A stretch of DNA of 58,319 bases, from NCBI GenBank assembly GCA_021413925.1, contig JAIOPL010000019.1, positions 1 to 58,319 of the forward strand, in the 5' to 3' direction. Below the pieces are notes generated by a model. It searched no databases, had not been told where the DNA came from, and saw only the letters and a list, made by a program, of their open reading frames with translations. The position numbers and the translations under genes were made by a program. Shown piece by piece: positions 1 to 7,694 of this stretch. This DNA comes from Verrucomicrobiota bacterium (GTDB lineage Bacteria > Verrucomicrobiota > Verrucomicrobiia > Chthoniobacterales > UBA6821). The first letter of the stretch is position 1; the number at the start of each line of letters is the position of its first letter.

Positions 1-89
1 CCGTTTGACGAAGAGGCAGAAAATAAGAGTCGTGCGCGTCGGAGTCCTTTTTCCATTTTTCCAATGAGGAGAGTGGAGAGGGTCAGGCT

Positions 90-1838
90 TCATGGGATGT
101 GCTTTTGGATGGGTGGGATGTAGGACGGATCGCGGTAGGCAGCCAGAGATTGCTTGCGCGATCTGAAAAGATTTTCCTCTCCGATATCATGGATGAGGTG
201 CTGACGGTCGAGATCCTTGCGCAACCCTTCCGTGACACGCGTGAGGGCCAGGATGACACCCCTCTCCATCAGAGTGGCATGCAACTCCAGGAGCGCGCGT
301 CCCGCCGTGAAGTCCATCGAGGTGATCGGTCCGCAGTCGACGATGATGACTCTCACCCCAGGCGATTGGGCGACCAAATGCCGGATCTCATGACAGAAGT
401 GAGGTGCATTGGCGTAATAAAGATCTGTACCGAACCAATAGAGAATAACACCCGGTTCGACAAAGACACCTGGTGCGGCTTTCTCCATACGCCAGTGGAT
501 CTCGGGATCGCGGACGACGACGCCAGTGCGCGGCTGATATCCTCTGCGGACATGGTCGAGCAGTGAGACGATGATCGCCAGCACGATGCCGAATTCGACT
601 CCAAGAAAAACGACAGAGGAGGCCGTGAAGAGGGCGACATAGAATTCCTTTCGACCGCAGGTCCAGAGCTTCCGGAATCCTCCCCAGTCGATCATCCCTG
701 TCGCCACCACAAAGACAATCGCCCCGAGGACACAGAGGGGCAGGAACTTAAGCGGTCCAGTGAGCAGGATAAGGACGACGCCCACCGTGGCAGCGGTGGC
801 GAGATTCGCAAGCTGGCTTCGCCCTCCGCACGACTCCAGCATGGCTGTCTGAGTGGGGCTGCCATTGACGACGAAGGTGCCGGTGAGTCCCGCGACAGCA
901 TTCGCCGCACCAAGTCCCAGCAGATCCCGGTTCTCATCAGGCACGGTGTGGTGCTTGATTCCAAAGGCTCGAGCGGTCGCTGAGCTCTGGGTGATGATCA
1001 TGACAAAGCAGGCTCCGGCAACAGGGAGCAGGGCCTTCACGTCTGACCACGAAATCAGCGGTAGGGCCAAGGGAGGCAATCCCCCTTCCACGGGACCGAT
1101 GAGGCGGATGCCATGGTGCCCGAAATCGAGAAGGTAGCTGGCTAGGATAGTTCCAATCACCGCAATGAGGGCGCCGGGAACCTTTGGGGTCCAGCGTCGG
1201 GTGCCAAGTATGAGTGACAGTACGATCAGAGAAACGATCAGGGTCGGAGCATGAACTTCCGGGAGATGGGTGAGAATTGCACGGAGTTGTTCTAGCGTCA
1301 CCGAGGAGGGCGACGGTATTCCGAGCATCTGGCCAATCACGGCAATCCCGACCTGAAAGCCGACGCCGGTGAGGAAACCGATCAGGACGGTTCGGGAGAG
1401 AAAATCAGCCAGAAAACCGAGTCGCAGGAGGCGTGCGAGAATGAGCAGACCTCCAGTGATTATTGCTACCACCGAGGCGTGAGCCAGGAATGCGGCAGTA
1501 CCTGGAAGAGCCATCGGGGAGACACCGGTCGCAAGGATTGCGGCCGTGGCAGAATCGGCTGCAACGAAAAGTGAGCGCGCCCCTCCGAGCAGTGCGAACG
1601 CAATGACCGGGAAGAGAAGGGTGTAGAGACCTGTGATGACAGGTGTCCCAGCAATCCGGGCATACCCCATCGCCTGCGGGATATTCATCGCAGCCAGCGA
1701 AACTCCTGCGATGATCTCGGAGAGCAACTTCCCCGGAACCAGCGGGAAGATCCCGGGGCTGAGACCACGACCGATTCCTTGAATTAAGGAGGCCAGGCTG
1801 TCTCTAAATGAACTGGGAGAGCGGGGTGCGTTACCCAT
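90..1838 (-). CDS. SulP-family anion transporter with C-terminal STAS domain
   Basis: Predicted inner-membrane SulP transporter of 582 residues, the usual family length. The first ~430 residues are mostly hydrophobic helices and include the family signature AAMNIPQAMGYA near residue 50. The last ~110 residues form a cytoplasmic STAS domain (VIIVDCGPITSMDFTA). SulP proteins move sulfate, bicarbonate or other anions, and the substrate cannot be read from the sequence. It starts only a few bases upstream of the PIN/RHH gene pair on the same strand, so co-transcription is possible but the functions are unrelated. The family call is firm; the substrate is open. Confidence 0.93.
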   Translation of the reverse strand: MGNAPRSPSSFRDSLASLIQGIGRGLSPGIFPLVPGKLLSEIIAGVSLAAMNIPQAMGYARIAGTPVITGLYTLLFPVIAFALLGGARSLFVAADSATAAILATGVSPMALPGTAAFLAHASVVAIITGGLLILARLLRLGFLADFLSRTVLIGFLTGVGFQVGIAVIGQMLGIPSPSSVTLEQLRAILTHLPEVHAPTLIVSLIVLSLILGTRRWTPKVPGALIAVIGTILASYLLDFGHHGIRLIGPVEGGLPPLALPLISWSDVKALLPVAGACFVMIITQSSATARAFGIKHHTVPDENRDLLGLGAANAVAGLTGTFVVNGSPTQTAMLESCGGRSQLANLATAATVGVVLILLTGPLKFLPLCVLGAIVFVVATGMIDWGGFRKLWTCGRKEFYVALFTASSVVFLGVEFGIVLAIIVSLLDHVRRGYQPRTGVVVRDPEIHWRMEKAAPGVFVEPGVILYWFGTDLYYANAPHFCHEIRHLVAQSPGVRVIIVDCGPITSMDFTAGRALLELHATLMERGVILALTRVTEGLRKDLDRQHLIHDIGEENLFRSRKQSLAAYRDPSYIPPIQKHIP

Positions 1839-1840
1839 GC

Positions 1841-2224
1841 TTAAGCCAGCTGGAGACCGTGAGTAAGGAATGGCTGGAAATCCTCCCTATTCTCAGTGAC
1901 AAGCTGTGCGGAGCAACTGATGGCCGTTGCGGCGATGATGCAATCAGCCAAAGATCGGGAACGGCGTCCCGTAGCATTAAAGAGGCGCGCAGCTTCATTG
2001 GAAACTTCACGATCCATGGGGATCACACCCGTGAGGATCTCCGATACCAGAACGCAATCATCATCAGTGAGCGGGCCGCATCGCAACTCCGCCCAAGCCA
2101 TCGCACTCACCTGAATGGAGATGCCCTGTCCTATCCAGGCAAGAATACACTCTGACAGCTTGTCCGATGCACCTCCGGCAAAGCGGATCAAGCAGTTCGT
2201 ATCGAGATGAATGGGGGTACGCAT
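1841..2224 (-). CDS. PIN-domain ribonuclease toxin (VapC-like)
   Basis: PIN-domain protein of 127 residues. It opens with the acidic strand typical of PIN nucleases (HLDTNCLIRF, Asp at residue 7) and carries further conserved acidic positions in AWAELRCG and in the C-terminal SLADCIIAATA segment. These residues coordinate the metal used for RNA cleavage in the family. The open frame continues 46 codons upstream, but that stretch overlaps the antitoxin gene and has no PIN homology, so the ATG at 2224 is preferred. It lies one base after the stop of the RHH partner, as expected for a vapBC-type operon. Target RNA unknown. Confidence 0.85.
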   Translation of the reverse strand: MRTPIHLDTNCLIRFAGGASDKLSECILAWIGQGISIQVSAMAWAELRCGPLTDDDCVLVSEILTGVIPMDREVSNEAARLFNATGRRSRSLADCIIAATAISCSAQLVTENREDFQPFLTHGLQLA

Positions 2225-2225
2225 C

Positions 2226-2483
2226 TTAGCTCCGGGATTCACGGACGGTCTCCATCCACGAATCCACGTTGATCTTGCGTGTCTTGAGTCGTTTTCTGAG
2301 CTGTTCTGCTGCCTGTAGGCGATGCGTGATCTCCTTGCTTTGGGAATGGGTCTGTTCTGCAATTTCCAGACTTCTGCGGATCACTTCAGCTTGGGAGGTA
2401 TGCCAGATGGTGGCCAATTTCCTAAGCCGGGTGATAGCGCTCGCATCTAGGGCAAATGTTGCTCGGTGGGTCATTACAGCCAT
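2226..2483 (-). CDS. Ribbon-helix-helix antitoxin partner of the PIN toxin
   Basis: Small protein of 85 residues with an N-terminal ribbon-helix-helix pattern: a short beta strand (RATFALDA) followed by two helices (ITRLRKLATIWHTSQAEVIR). RHH antitoxins bind their own promoter and wrap the toxin with the C-terminal half, which here is charged and helical. A second in-frame ATG at 2474 (MTHRAT) is an equally good start. It is placed immediately upstream of the PIN gene, so the pair reads as an autoregulated toxin-antitoxin module. Function is inferred from domain and order. Confidence 0.75.
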   Translation of the reverse strand: MAVMTHRATFALDASAITRLRKLATIWHTSQAEVIRRSLEIAEQTHSQSKEITHRLQAAEQLRKRLKTRKINVDSWMETVRESRS

Positions 2484-2540
2484 ACCATAACGAGTACCAT
2501 AACAAATGGATGACGCAAGAGGAGGATGCTATTATCAGGC

Positions 2541-3341
2541 TCAGGTGACGGGATTAGAGAGGATACCAATCTTCTCAATCTCGACCTCGACGGAGTCCCC
2601 TTCTTTTAACCAACGCTGGGGGGTCCTTCCGACGCCCACGCCCGATGGTGTGCCGGTCAGGATCACAGTGCCAACAGGCAACGTGGTGTCGCCGCTCAGG
2701 AATTCTATCAGAGCCGGCACATCAAAGATCATGTCGCTTGTGTTAGAATCTTGAAGGGTCTCGTTGTTCACTCGTGTGGTGATGCGGAGGGCATTGGGAT
2801 CAGGGATCTCGTCACGGGTGACTATCCATGGGCCCATCGGAGCGAAGGTGTCGAAGGACTTGCCGCGGCACCATTGGGAGCCTCCCCATTCCTTCTGCCA
2901 GTCCCGGGCGCTGACGTCATTGGCCACGGTATAGCCGAGGACATGATCGAGAGCATTTTCTCGTGTGGCATTGAGACAATTCTTTCCGATGATGATGGCA
3001 AGTTCCCCCTCATAGTCGACTTGTGTGGAGACCAGGTTCCTGGGGATCTGAATTGGTGCCCCGGGATCGAGAATGGCTGAAGGATTCTTGAGAAAAAGGA
3101 CGGGGAACTTCGGGATTTTCGCATTCATCTCCTCGGCGTGCAGGCGATAGTTCAAACCAATGCAGAGGATTGCCGCCGGAACCATTGGTGTCAGTAGAGT
3201 GAAGTTGGTGATATGTTCACCCGTGAGGTGAACGCCTTGAAAGGGATCTCCGGAGAGGACCTCCATCGCGTTGCCCTGGTCATCGAGAGGCCGGGCATAA
3301 TGAATGCTGCCGTCAGAGAGCAGGATGCGGGCAATCTTCAT
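2541..3341 (-). CDS. Fumarylacetoacetate hydrolase (FAH) family protein
   Basis: Soluble enzyme of 266 residues in the FAH superfamily, which hydrolyses or decarboxylates beta-diketo acids or isomerises hydroxymuconates using a divalent metal. The metal ligands are visible: ExE in VDYEGELAIIIGK near residue 113 and the Asp-containing VANDVSARD. The C-terminal LTGTPSGVGVGRTP loop is also characteristic. No other aromatic catabolism gene is nearby, so the exact reaction is not assignable. It stands alone, followed by a long gene-free stretch on its promoter side. Confidence 0.9.
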   Translation of the reverse strand: MKIARILLSDGSIHYARPLDDQGNAMEVLSGDPFQGVHLTGEHITNFTLLTPMVPAAILCIGLNYRLHAEEMNAKIPKFPVLFLKNPSAILDPGAPIQIPRNLVSTQVDYEGELAIIIGKNCLNATRENALDHVLGYTVANDVSARDWQKEWGGSQWCRGKSFDTFAPMGPWIVTRDEIPDPNALRITTRVNNETLQDSNTSDMIFDVPALIEFLSGDTTLPVGTVILTGTPSGVGVGRTPQRWLKEGDSVEVEIEKIGILSNPVT

Positions 3342-3933
3342 GAATGAAACCTACATGACAAACAGTATTAAGAGCATGAAGATTTCACAGGGATGAAGGT
3401 GATTAAGGGGATTGTTCTGGTTCATCCGCAGAAAGTGAGTTTATCCCGAGGCCTGAGGGAAAATGAAGGGTTCGGATCGCGGGAGCGATCGAAGCAAAGG
3501 GGGATCCTATTATTAACCACGAAGGGCAATCCAAGTGGGATCCAAGTTAGAGAAACCAAGATGGGTCGGGGCTGTTAGCATGGGCTCCGTTAAGACGGAG
3601 CTGGGTTACTGAATGAAGTGCCTCTCCCAAGCTAGCTTGCGAGAGCACATCAGCTCAGCAACCGCCCCGCAGCGCATCCGTGACGGGTGCACTGCGTCCA
3701 TGCCTGTATTTCGCTAACAGCTTTCAGTCTAATAGGCTGGCATCAGTCCTTTTCAGTTACCTTGGATGGTCCTTTGTCGGTACTTCGTGGTGAAATTCTG
3801 CATTGGCTTGTCTTCAAGAACACTTCTCTGTTGCGCCAACTCATAACAGTTTAGGGCCCTACACACTCCTTGCGGAAGATCCATTGTTCTACAGTTTATC
3901 CCTTTCATCCCCTTCATCCCTGTGAATGAAGCC
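3342..3933. other. 592-bp gene-free stretch with hairpins and dispersed repeats
   Basis: No convincing gene. It contains copies of the dispersed 16-mer CCTTCATCCCTGTGAA at 3384-3399 (inverted) and 3911-3926 (direct), near its two ends. Between 3583 and 3705 there are three successive strong inverted repeats: GCTCCGT/ACGGAGC with a TAAG loop; GTG-c-CTCTC paired with GAGAGCAC around an AAGCTAGCTT core; and CGCAG-c-GCATCCGT paired with ACGGGTGC-a-CTGCG. No U-tract follows them, so they are not simple terminators. A short open frame at 3393-3578 has no recognisable protein signature. Confidence 0.6.
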
Positions 3934-4545
3934 TTAAACCTTTTCCATCTGCATGGCACGCTCCGCCATGTCGGGCCCGAGGTAGCAATGCGAACCGACG
4001 GAGAGGAAGCCATGCCGAGCGAGCATCTTCATGTAAAAGGAGCGCGATTGGAGACCCTCCTTTGGAAAGTCCCCGACCAGTGAATCCTCGTTGGTATAAA
4101 GCTCCAGGAAGGCTACTCCGGCAGCCCGGTGCGCAAGCGAGGCGATTCCCTGCTCGAGTTCACCAAGTGGCAGGTAAAAGAGCGTATCGCTGCAAACGAT
4201 GAGGTCGTACTCCTCGGAAAGACCGATTTCCTCGAGCGCGGCAAAGGAGCCGAGTTGGATGTTCCGCTTCTTCCCAAAGCGCTCCACAGCATAGCTGCTG
4301 GCATCGACTCCGGTATAGCGGATCTTAGGTCGCAGTGTGCGCAGGGCTGAGAACCAGTTCCCCTCCCCGCATCCGACATCGAGCACGGTACGGACGGGGC
4401 GCTCGAGATAATACTCGGCAACAGAGAGAGTGAGGGCAGCTTTCCTGCGGATTGCGGCACCCGATTTAACCCGGGTCTTCGGATCACGATACCACCGGTC
4501 GAAATAAGCCCGGTCGTAGCGGGCCGGGCCAGATTTTTTACTCAT
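3934..4545 (-). CDS. Class I SAM-dependent methyltransferase
   Basis: Predicted methyltransferase of 203 residues. Motif I (VLDVGCGEGNW, near residue 57) binds S-adenosylmethionine, an acidic residue follows strand 2 (YTGVDAS), and the post-motif region YDLIVCSDTLFYLP fits a class I Rossmann fold. The ATG at 4545 is chosen because the upstream 24 in-frame codons translate a low-complexity, repeat-derived stretch (PIADHRFPITDF). The substrate is not assignable; similar enzymes act on small molecules or nodulation-type sugars. Transcribed away from the ppnP gene region with a short spacer. Confidence 0.85.
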   Translation of the reverse strand: MSKKSGPARYDRAYFDRWYRDPKTRVKSGAAIRRKAALTLSVAEYYLERPVRTVLDVGCGEGNWFSALRTLRPKIRYTGVDASSYAVERFGKKRNIQLGSFAALEEIGLSEEYDLIVCSDTLFYLPLGELEQGIASLAHRAAGVAFLELYTNEDSLVGDFPKEGLQSRSFYMKMLARHGFLSVGSHCYLGPDMAERAMQMEKV

Positions 4546-4639
4546 TATAAAAAAATCGGTAATGGGAAACCGGTGATCGGCTATGGGGTTCCGAAAGATC
4601 CCCCATCCACCTATCACCTATTACCTATCCCCGGTGCCG

Positions 4640-4957
4640 TCAGGCACCTAGGAACGAGCAGATGTAGTGGCAGGGATCGAGCTTCACCGTGATGGTGAAG
4701 CCGGAGTTCGCGGGAACGTCGAAGGCATGACCCGCTGCATGAGAAAGCGTCTTATCCGTTCCATCCAGCACAACCTCGCAGGAACCCTCGACGATCTCCA
4801 TGCGTTCGGCCTTGCCCGTTCCGAAATGATAGGTTCCGGGCAGGATGACCCCCACCGTCTTGTGGTCACTCTCCTGGGTGATGACAGTATGTGAGATGAC
4901 GCGCCCCTCGAAGTAGATGTTGGCCTTGGCATGAATGGTGGCATTAGTGAATTCCAT
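4640..4957 (-). CDS. ppnP: Pyrimidine/purine nucleoside phosphorylase PpnP
   Basis: Cupin-fold protein of 105 residues matching the former DUF1255 family, now PpnP, which phosphorolyses several nucleosides to free base and ribose-1-phosphate. Recognisable features are YFEGRVISHTV near the N-terminus, the central VGVILPGTYHFGTGKAERMEIVEG and the C-terminal FDVPANSGF. Length agrees with the roughly 95-105 residues of the family. The ATG at 4957 is preferred over one at 5038, which would overlap the divergent gene starting at 5031. It shares an intergenic region of about 70 bp with that secreted-protein gene. Confidence 0.88.
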   Translation of the reverse strand: MEFTNATIHAKANIYFEGRVISHTVITQESDHKTVGVILPGTYHFGTGKAERMEIVEGSCEVVLDGTDKTLSHAAGHAFDVPANSGFTITVKLDPCHYICSFLGA

Positions 4958-5030
4958 GCTGCGGTGATCGGCGTAAGGCAGATCTTTTGCAAGTGCAAAG
5001 CACGGCATTTTCCGCCCATGATCGCCGGCA

Positions 5031-5498
5031 ATGCGCATCGTGCCTCTGATTATCCTTGGTTCTCTAGCTCTCTGGGGCTCCTCGCTGCGTGCCGAGATCG
5101 GAGCCTCGCAGGATCAGTGCATTGCCCGTTATGGAAAGCCCGAGCGCGATGCCCTCAAGGAGAGCGGATTACTCTATTTCCGAAAGGATGGCATCTGCAC
5201 GATCGTTCATTTCTATAAGGGGAAATGCGACGTCCTGAGTCTCTTTTCCGATAAGACCGAATCAGGAGTGCCTGAGGATCTTTCCGCTGATCGGATCAAG
5301 TCTCTGCTGAAAAGCGAGGGAGCCAGTCCCGACTGGAGGCCTGCAGGTTGCTACTCGATCAACGGAGTTTGGAACACTGCTGATGGAAAATCCTTCGCCA
5401 TCTACGACACCATGCGTCACAAACTCGCAATCATGACACATGAAGCCTATGTGAGGGAGAAGGCCGCGGTCGCCAAGGCTCGTTCCGGCCTAAACTAG
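5031..5498 (+). CDS. Small secreted protein, function unknown
   Basis: Protein of 155 residues with a clear Sec signal peptide (MRIVPLIILGSLALWGSSLRA, cleavage after about residue 21). The mature part has three cysteines (QDQCIARYG, DGICTIV, KGKCDV), and the segment around QCIARYGKP resembles small periplasmic proteins of unknown role. I do not recognise a characterised family. It is divergent from ppnP and followed by a remnant that looks like a tRNA 3' end. Likely periplasmic; no function is proposed. Confidence 0.6.
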   Translation: MRIVPLIILGSLALWGSSLRAEIGASQDQCIARYGKPERDALKESGLLYFRKDGICTIVHFYKGKCDVLSLFSDKTESGVPEDLSADRIKSLLKSEGASPDWRPAGCYSINGVWNTADGKSFAIYDTMRHKLAIMTHEAYVREKAAVAKARSGLN

Positions 5499-5518
5499 AA
5501 GCCGTCCCCTGAAGATCT

Positions 5519-5562
5519 TGCAGAGGTAAGGGGAGTCGAACCCCTGGCCTCTCTACATGTGA
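5519..5562 (-). other. tRNA/tmRNA 3'-end-like remnant (T arm plus acceptor strand)
   Basis: On the minus strand the stem AGGGG, loop TTCGACT and stem CCCCT make a perfect T arm, followed by seven bases (TACCTCT) where an acceptor 3' strand would be. Just upstream is ACATGTAGAGAGG, reminiscent of the 3' part of tmRNA. No matching 5' acceptor strand (AGAGGTA) or tmRNA tag reading frame is visible within 400 bp, so this is not a complete RNA gene. It may be a scar left by an element that used a tRNA or tmRNA gene as attachment site. Confidence 0.35.
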
Positions 5563-5576
5563 AATCAAATGCTTAA

Positions 5577-5750
5577 TCAATAAATCGTGGACCGCGTTGT
5601 GGTGGTCGTGTTCGGCGTGGTCCTGGTTTGTTGACTAACAGTCGTAGTGCAGGGAGTGCGGCCTCTTTGGGTGCTACTGTAGGAGAAGCACGAAGTTAGC
5701 GTTAGGGTGAGTATCAAGCAGGCGATTCCAATCATAGCGGTTGTTTTCAT
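5577..5750 (-). CDS. Very small predicted lipoprotein
   Basis: Open frame of 57 codons. The N-terminus MKTTAMIGIACLILTLTLTSC is a complete lipoprotein signal with lipobox LTSC (Cys 21). The mature part is rich in Thr, Ser and Arg (TTTTTR near the end). A purine-rich GAGTAGG precedes the ATG. It has the same MKTT opening as the entericidin-like gene 157 bp away on the other strand, suggesting the pair share ancestry at least in the signal region. Function unknown; likely anchored in a membrane facing the periplasm. Confidence 0.55.
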   Translation of the reverse strand: MKTTAMIGIACLILTLTLTSCFSYSSTQRGRTPCTTTVSQQTRTTPNTTTTTRSTIY

Positions 5751-5907
5751 AGATCGAACCTACTCTCAGAGAAGCCTCTAAGCTAGATGGGTAAATGCTT
5801 AGAAATGACTAATGTAATGGCTTAGGGATCTCATTCGGATCTCATCCTGCAAGCTAAGCGCTTCTACCAATAGGATTCGGTCAAGAGATGTGGGAGGGTT
5901 ACAATCT

Positions 5908-6060
5908 ATGAAAACAACCACTCTCACCTTACTTGCCCTAACCTTCCTTGCCGTCGGCGCCCTTTCGAGTTGCAACACCGTTAAGGGTGTCGGTCAGGAT
6001 GTCAGCGCCACAGGTCGTGGTGTCAGCAAAGGCGCTGGAGCTGTCCAGAGCGCCTTTTAG
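5908..6060 (+). CDS. Entericidin-like small lipoprotein
   Basis: Fifty-residue lipoprotein: a signal peptide with lipobox LSSC, then the mature sequence CNTVKGVGQDVSATGRGVSK. The pattern CNTxxGxGxDVxxxGxxVxxxA is that of entericidin EcnA/EcnB, small lipoproteins of a toxin/antidote pair in enterobacteria but widespread elsewhere as stress-linked envelope lipoproteins. A good ribosome-binding site (GGGAGG) lies upstream. Only one clear entericidin is present; the neighbouring minus-strand lipoprotein could be a partner but does not share the mature motif. Confidence 0.72.
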   Translation: MKTTTLTLLALTFLAVGALSSCNTVKGVGQDVSATGRGVSKGAGAVQSAF

Positions 6061-6170
6061 TCCCTCGTGATCTCTCATCTATAGAGCGCCTAGGGTGATA
6101 TCCAATATGGGATGGGAATTATCATAGTTCCCGTCTCAGTTGGAATCCGTCCGCATCTCCCAACTCCACT

Positions 6171-6200
6171 CCAGTCCGCTCCAGTCTGCTCCAGTCTGCT
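6171..6200. repeat. Three tandem 10-bp units CCAGTCYGCT
   Basis: Three consecutive decamers (CCAGTCCGCT, CCAGTCTGCT, CCAGTCTGCT) lie 75 bp upstream of the cupin-like gene. They could be a slippage-prone spacer or repeated protein-binding sites on successive helical turns, since the period is 10 bp. No function can be assigned. Confidence 0.7.
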
Positions 6201-6274
6201 CCCATTCAGTGCGGGGCAGCCTGTGCTGGAGGAATGGTTCTTGTAGCCGGGATACGGCTGCGAAAGAGTGCCCT

Positions 6275-7585
6275 ATGGATCCCTTTTTTACCGGACTCGG
6301 CCAGAACGTCTATGATCGTTGGAAGCAGGAGAACTTCGATCTCTCCGCCTTCCCTGGGATCGCTGAGGAAGTCCTTCTGGAGAATCCTCCCTCGGACACC
6401 GTCGATCTGGGATCTCTGATCCAGGAGTTCCTCCTCAACGATGAGCAGCCCTTTCAGACATCCTCGGGATTCGGCCAGCCTGAGCTGATCGTCTATGACA
6501 ATCCCAAGTTTTACATCCAGATCCTCTTCTGGCTGGATGGGACGACCGACATCCATCAGCACGAGTTCTCCGGAGCCTTTCATGTGATGGAGGGGTCGAG
6601 CATTCACTCCCACTTTGAGTTCGAGAACGTCCGTCCCGTGACGGCCCATTTCCGTCTCGGCGAGTTGAAGCTCAAGGATGCCACCCTGCTGGAGACGGGA
6701 AATACGGTTCAGATCATCTCGGGTCGCAGTTGCATCCACTCGCTCTTCCACCTCGAGACCCCCTCGGTGACCGTCGTCATCCGCACCCATTCCGATCCGG
6801 GAACAGGACCTCAGTTCACTTACCTGCCTCCCCATGTAGCTGTTGATCCGGTCCATCACGACGCCCTCACCATGAGACGCAAGCAACTCCTAGATGTGAT
6901 GGAGCAGACGGGCAATTCCGACTATGCTGATCTTGTTGCCGAGATGGTCGGCGAGCTCGATTTTGAACGTGGCTTCTTCATCCTTCAGAATTGCATCAGC
7001 CACCTCAGAAACCTCGGGGGATGGGAGGATGTCTGGGAGGTCTTTTCATCAAAGCACGGAGCCCTTGCAGGACCGGTCGTCCCCACCCTTCTGGAAATCA
7101 TCCGCCGTGACGGGATCGCAGCGATGCGAGGGAACATCGAGGATGTGGAGCACCGCTTCTTTCTGGCGCTTCTGCTGAATGTGGAGCGACGTGAAGACAT
7201 TCTGGAGATGGTCTCCCGGAAGTCCGACGGCGATTCTCTGGAAACGATCATGCGCTGGGCTGAGGAGCTAATGCAGGTGACCGAATCCGGAACATGGATC
7301 CTGGACGCTGGATTCCCTGAAGAATTCGGCATCGCCGAAGAAGAACAGCCCGTTCTCTTCCTCTCCGCACTGAGTCACTTCATCAGCGGAGGGAAAGCTG
7401 CCGCCGAGCTGAAGAGACTCTCCGCAAGCGATCTCGCCCTCCTGAGAGAAACTTTTGCCCGTTCCAGTTGGAGTTCACTGCTCCTCCCTATTCAGGGGAA
7501 GAACTCCCCTTCCAAAGGATCAAGCAAGGTGAAAAAAACCGCCGGAAGCAAGAATTCCAAACAAGCGGGGAGAGGGAGGCGATAG
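6275..7585 (+). CDS. Cupin-like domain protein, function unknown
   Basis: Protein of 436 residues; ATG at 6275 is preferred because the upstream in-frame codons run through tandem decamers. Residues ~90-190 look like a cupin barrel: LDGTTDIHQHEFSGAFHVMEG, HSHFEFENV, then a later RSCIHSLFHLETPS, giving a set of His/Glu residues that could bind a metal as in cysteine-dioxygenase-like cupins. The rest is helical and unrecognised, and the last ~25 residues are Lys/Ser/Arg-rich. Possibly a metal-dependent oxygenase of the CDO type, but the match is by pattern only. Cytoplasmic; stands upstream of two secreted paralogues. Confidence 0.55.
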   Translation: MDPFFTGLGQNVYDRWKQENFDLSAFPGIAEEVLLENPPSDTVDLGSLIQEFLLNDEQPFQTSSGFGQPELIVYDNPKFYIQILFWLDGTTDIHQHEFSGAFHVMEGSSIHSHFEFENVRPVTAHFRLGELKLKDATLLETGNTVQIISGRSCIHSLFHLETPSVTVVIRTHSDPGTGPQFTYLPPHVAVDPVHHDALTMRRKQLLDVMEQTGNSDYADLVAEMVGELDFERGFFILQNCISHLRNLGGWEDVWEVFSSKHGALAGPVVPTLLEIIRRDGIAAMRGNIEDVEHRFFLALLLNVERREDILEMVSRKSDGDSLETIMRWAEELMQVTESGTWILDAGFPEEFGIAEEEQPVLFLSALSHFISGGKAAAELKRLSASDLALLRETFARSSWSSLLLPIQGKNSPSKGSSKVKKTAGSKNSKQAGRGRR

Positions 7586-7694
7586 CTCTTTCCACGGCAC
7601 TGGAAGCTCCCAATCCACTGACAACAGCGAAGGCCTCCTTGTTTGCAGAACCCTCTAGTTTGACTGATCGCTCATGACAACAGAAGATCTTGTC

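Noticed and set aside
3393-3578. 61-codon plus-strand frame in the gene-free region
   Set aside because: It begins within a dispersed repeat, lacks a ribosome-binding site and has no protein signature.
4546-4617. N-terminal extension of the methyltransferase gene
   Set aside because: The extra codons encode repeat-like sequence, and the SAM-fold protein is complete from the ATG at 4545.
5840-5880. D-arm-like ATTGGTAGAAGCGCTTAG, also found as ATTGGTAGAAACGCTTAG near 55,374-55,392 (minus strand)
   Set aside because: Both copies look like a tRNA D-to-anticodon segment, but neither can be extended to paired acceptor and T stems; left as possible short dispersed motifs.
5519-5890. Complete tmRNA gene on the minus strand
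   Set aside because: Although a T arm and a CATGTAGAG-like segment are present and the interval length would fit, there is no GGGG 5' end with a TTCGAC motif and no tag ending in ALAA.
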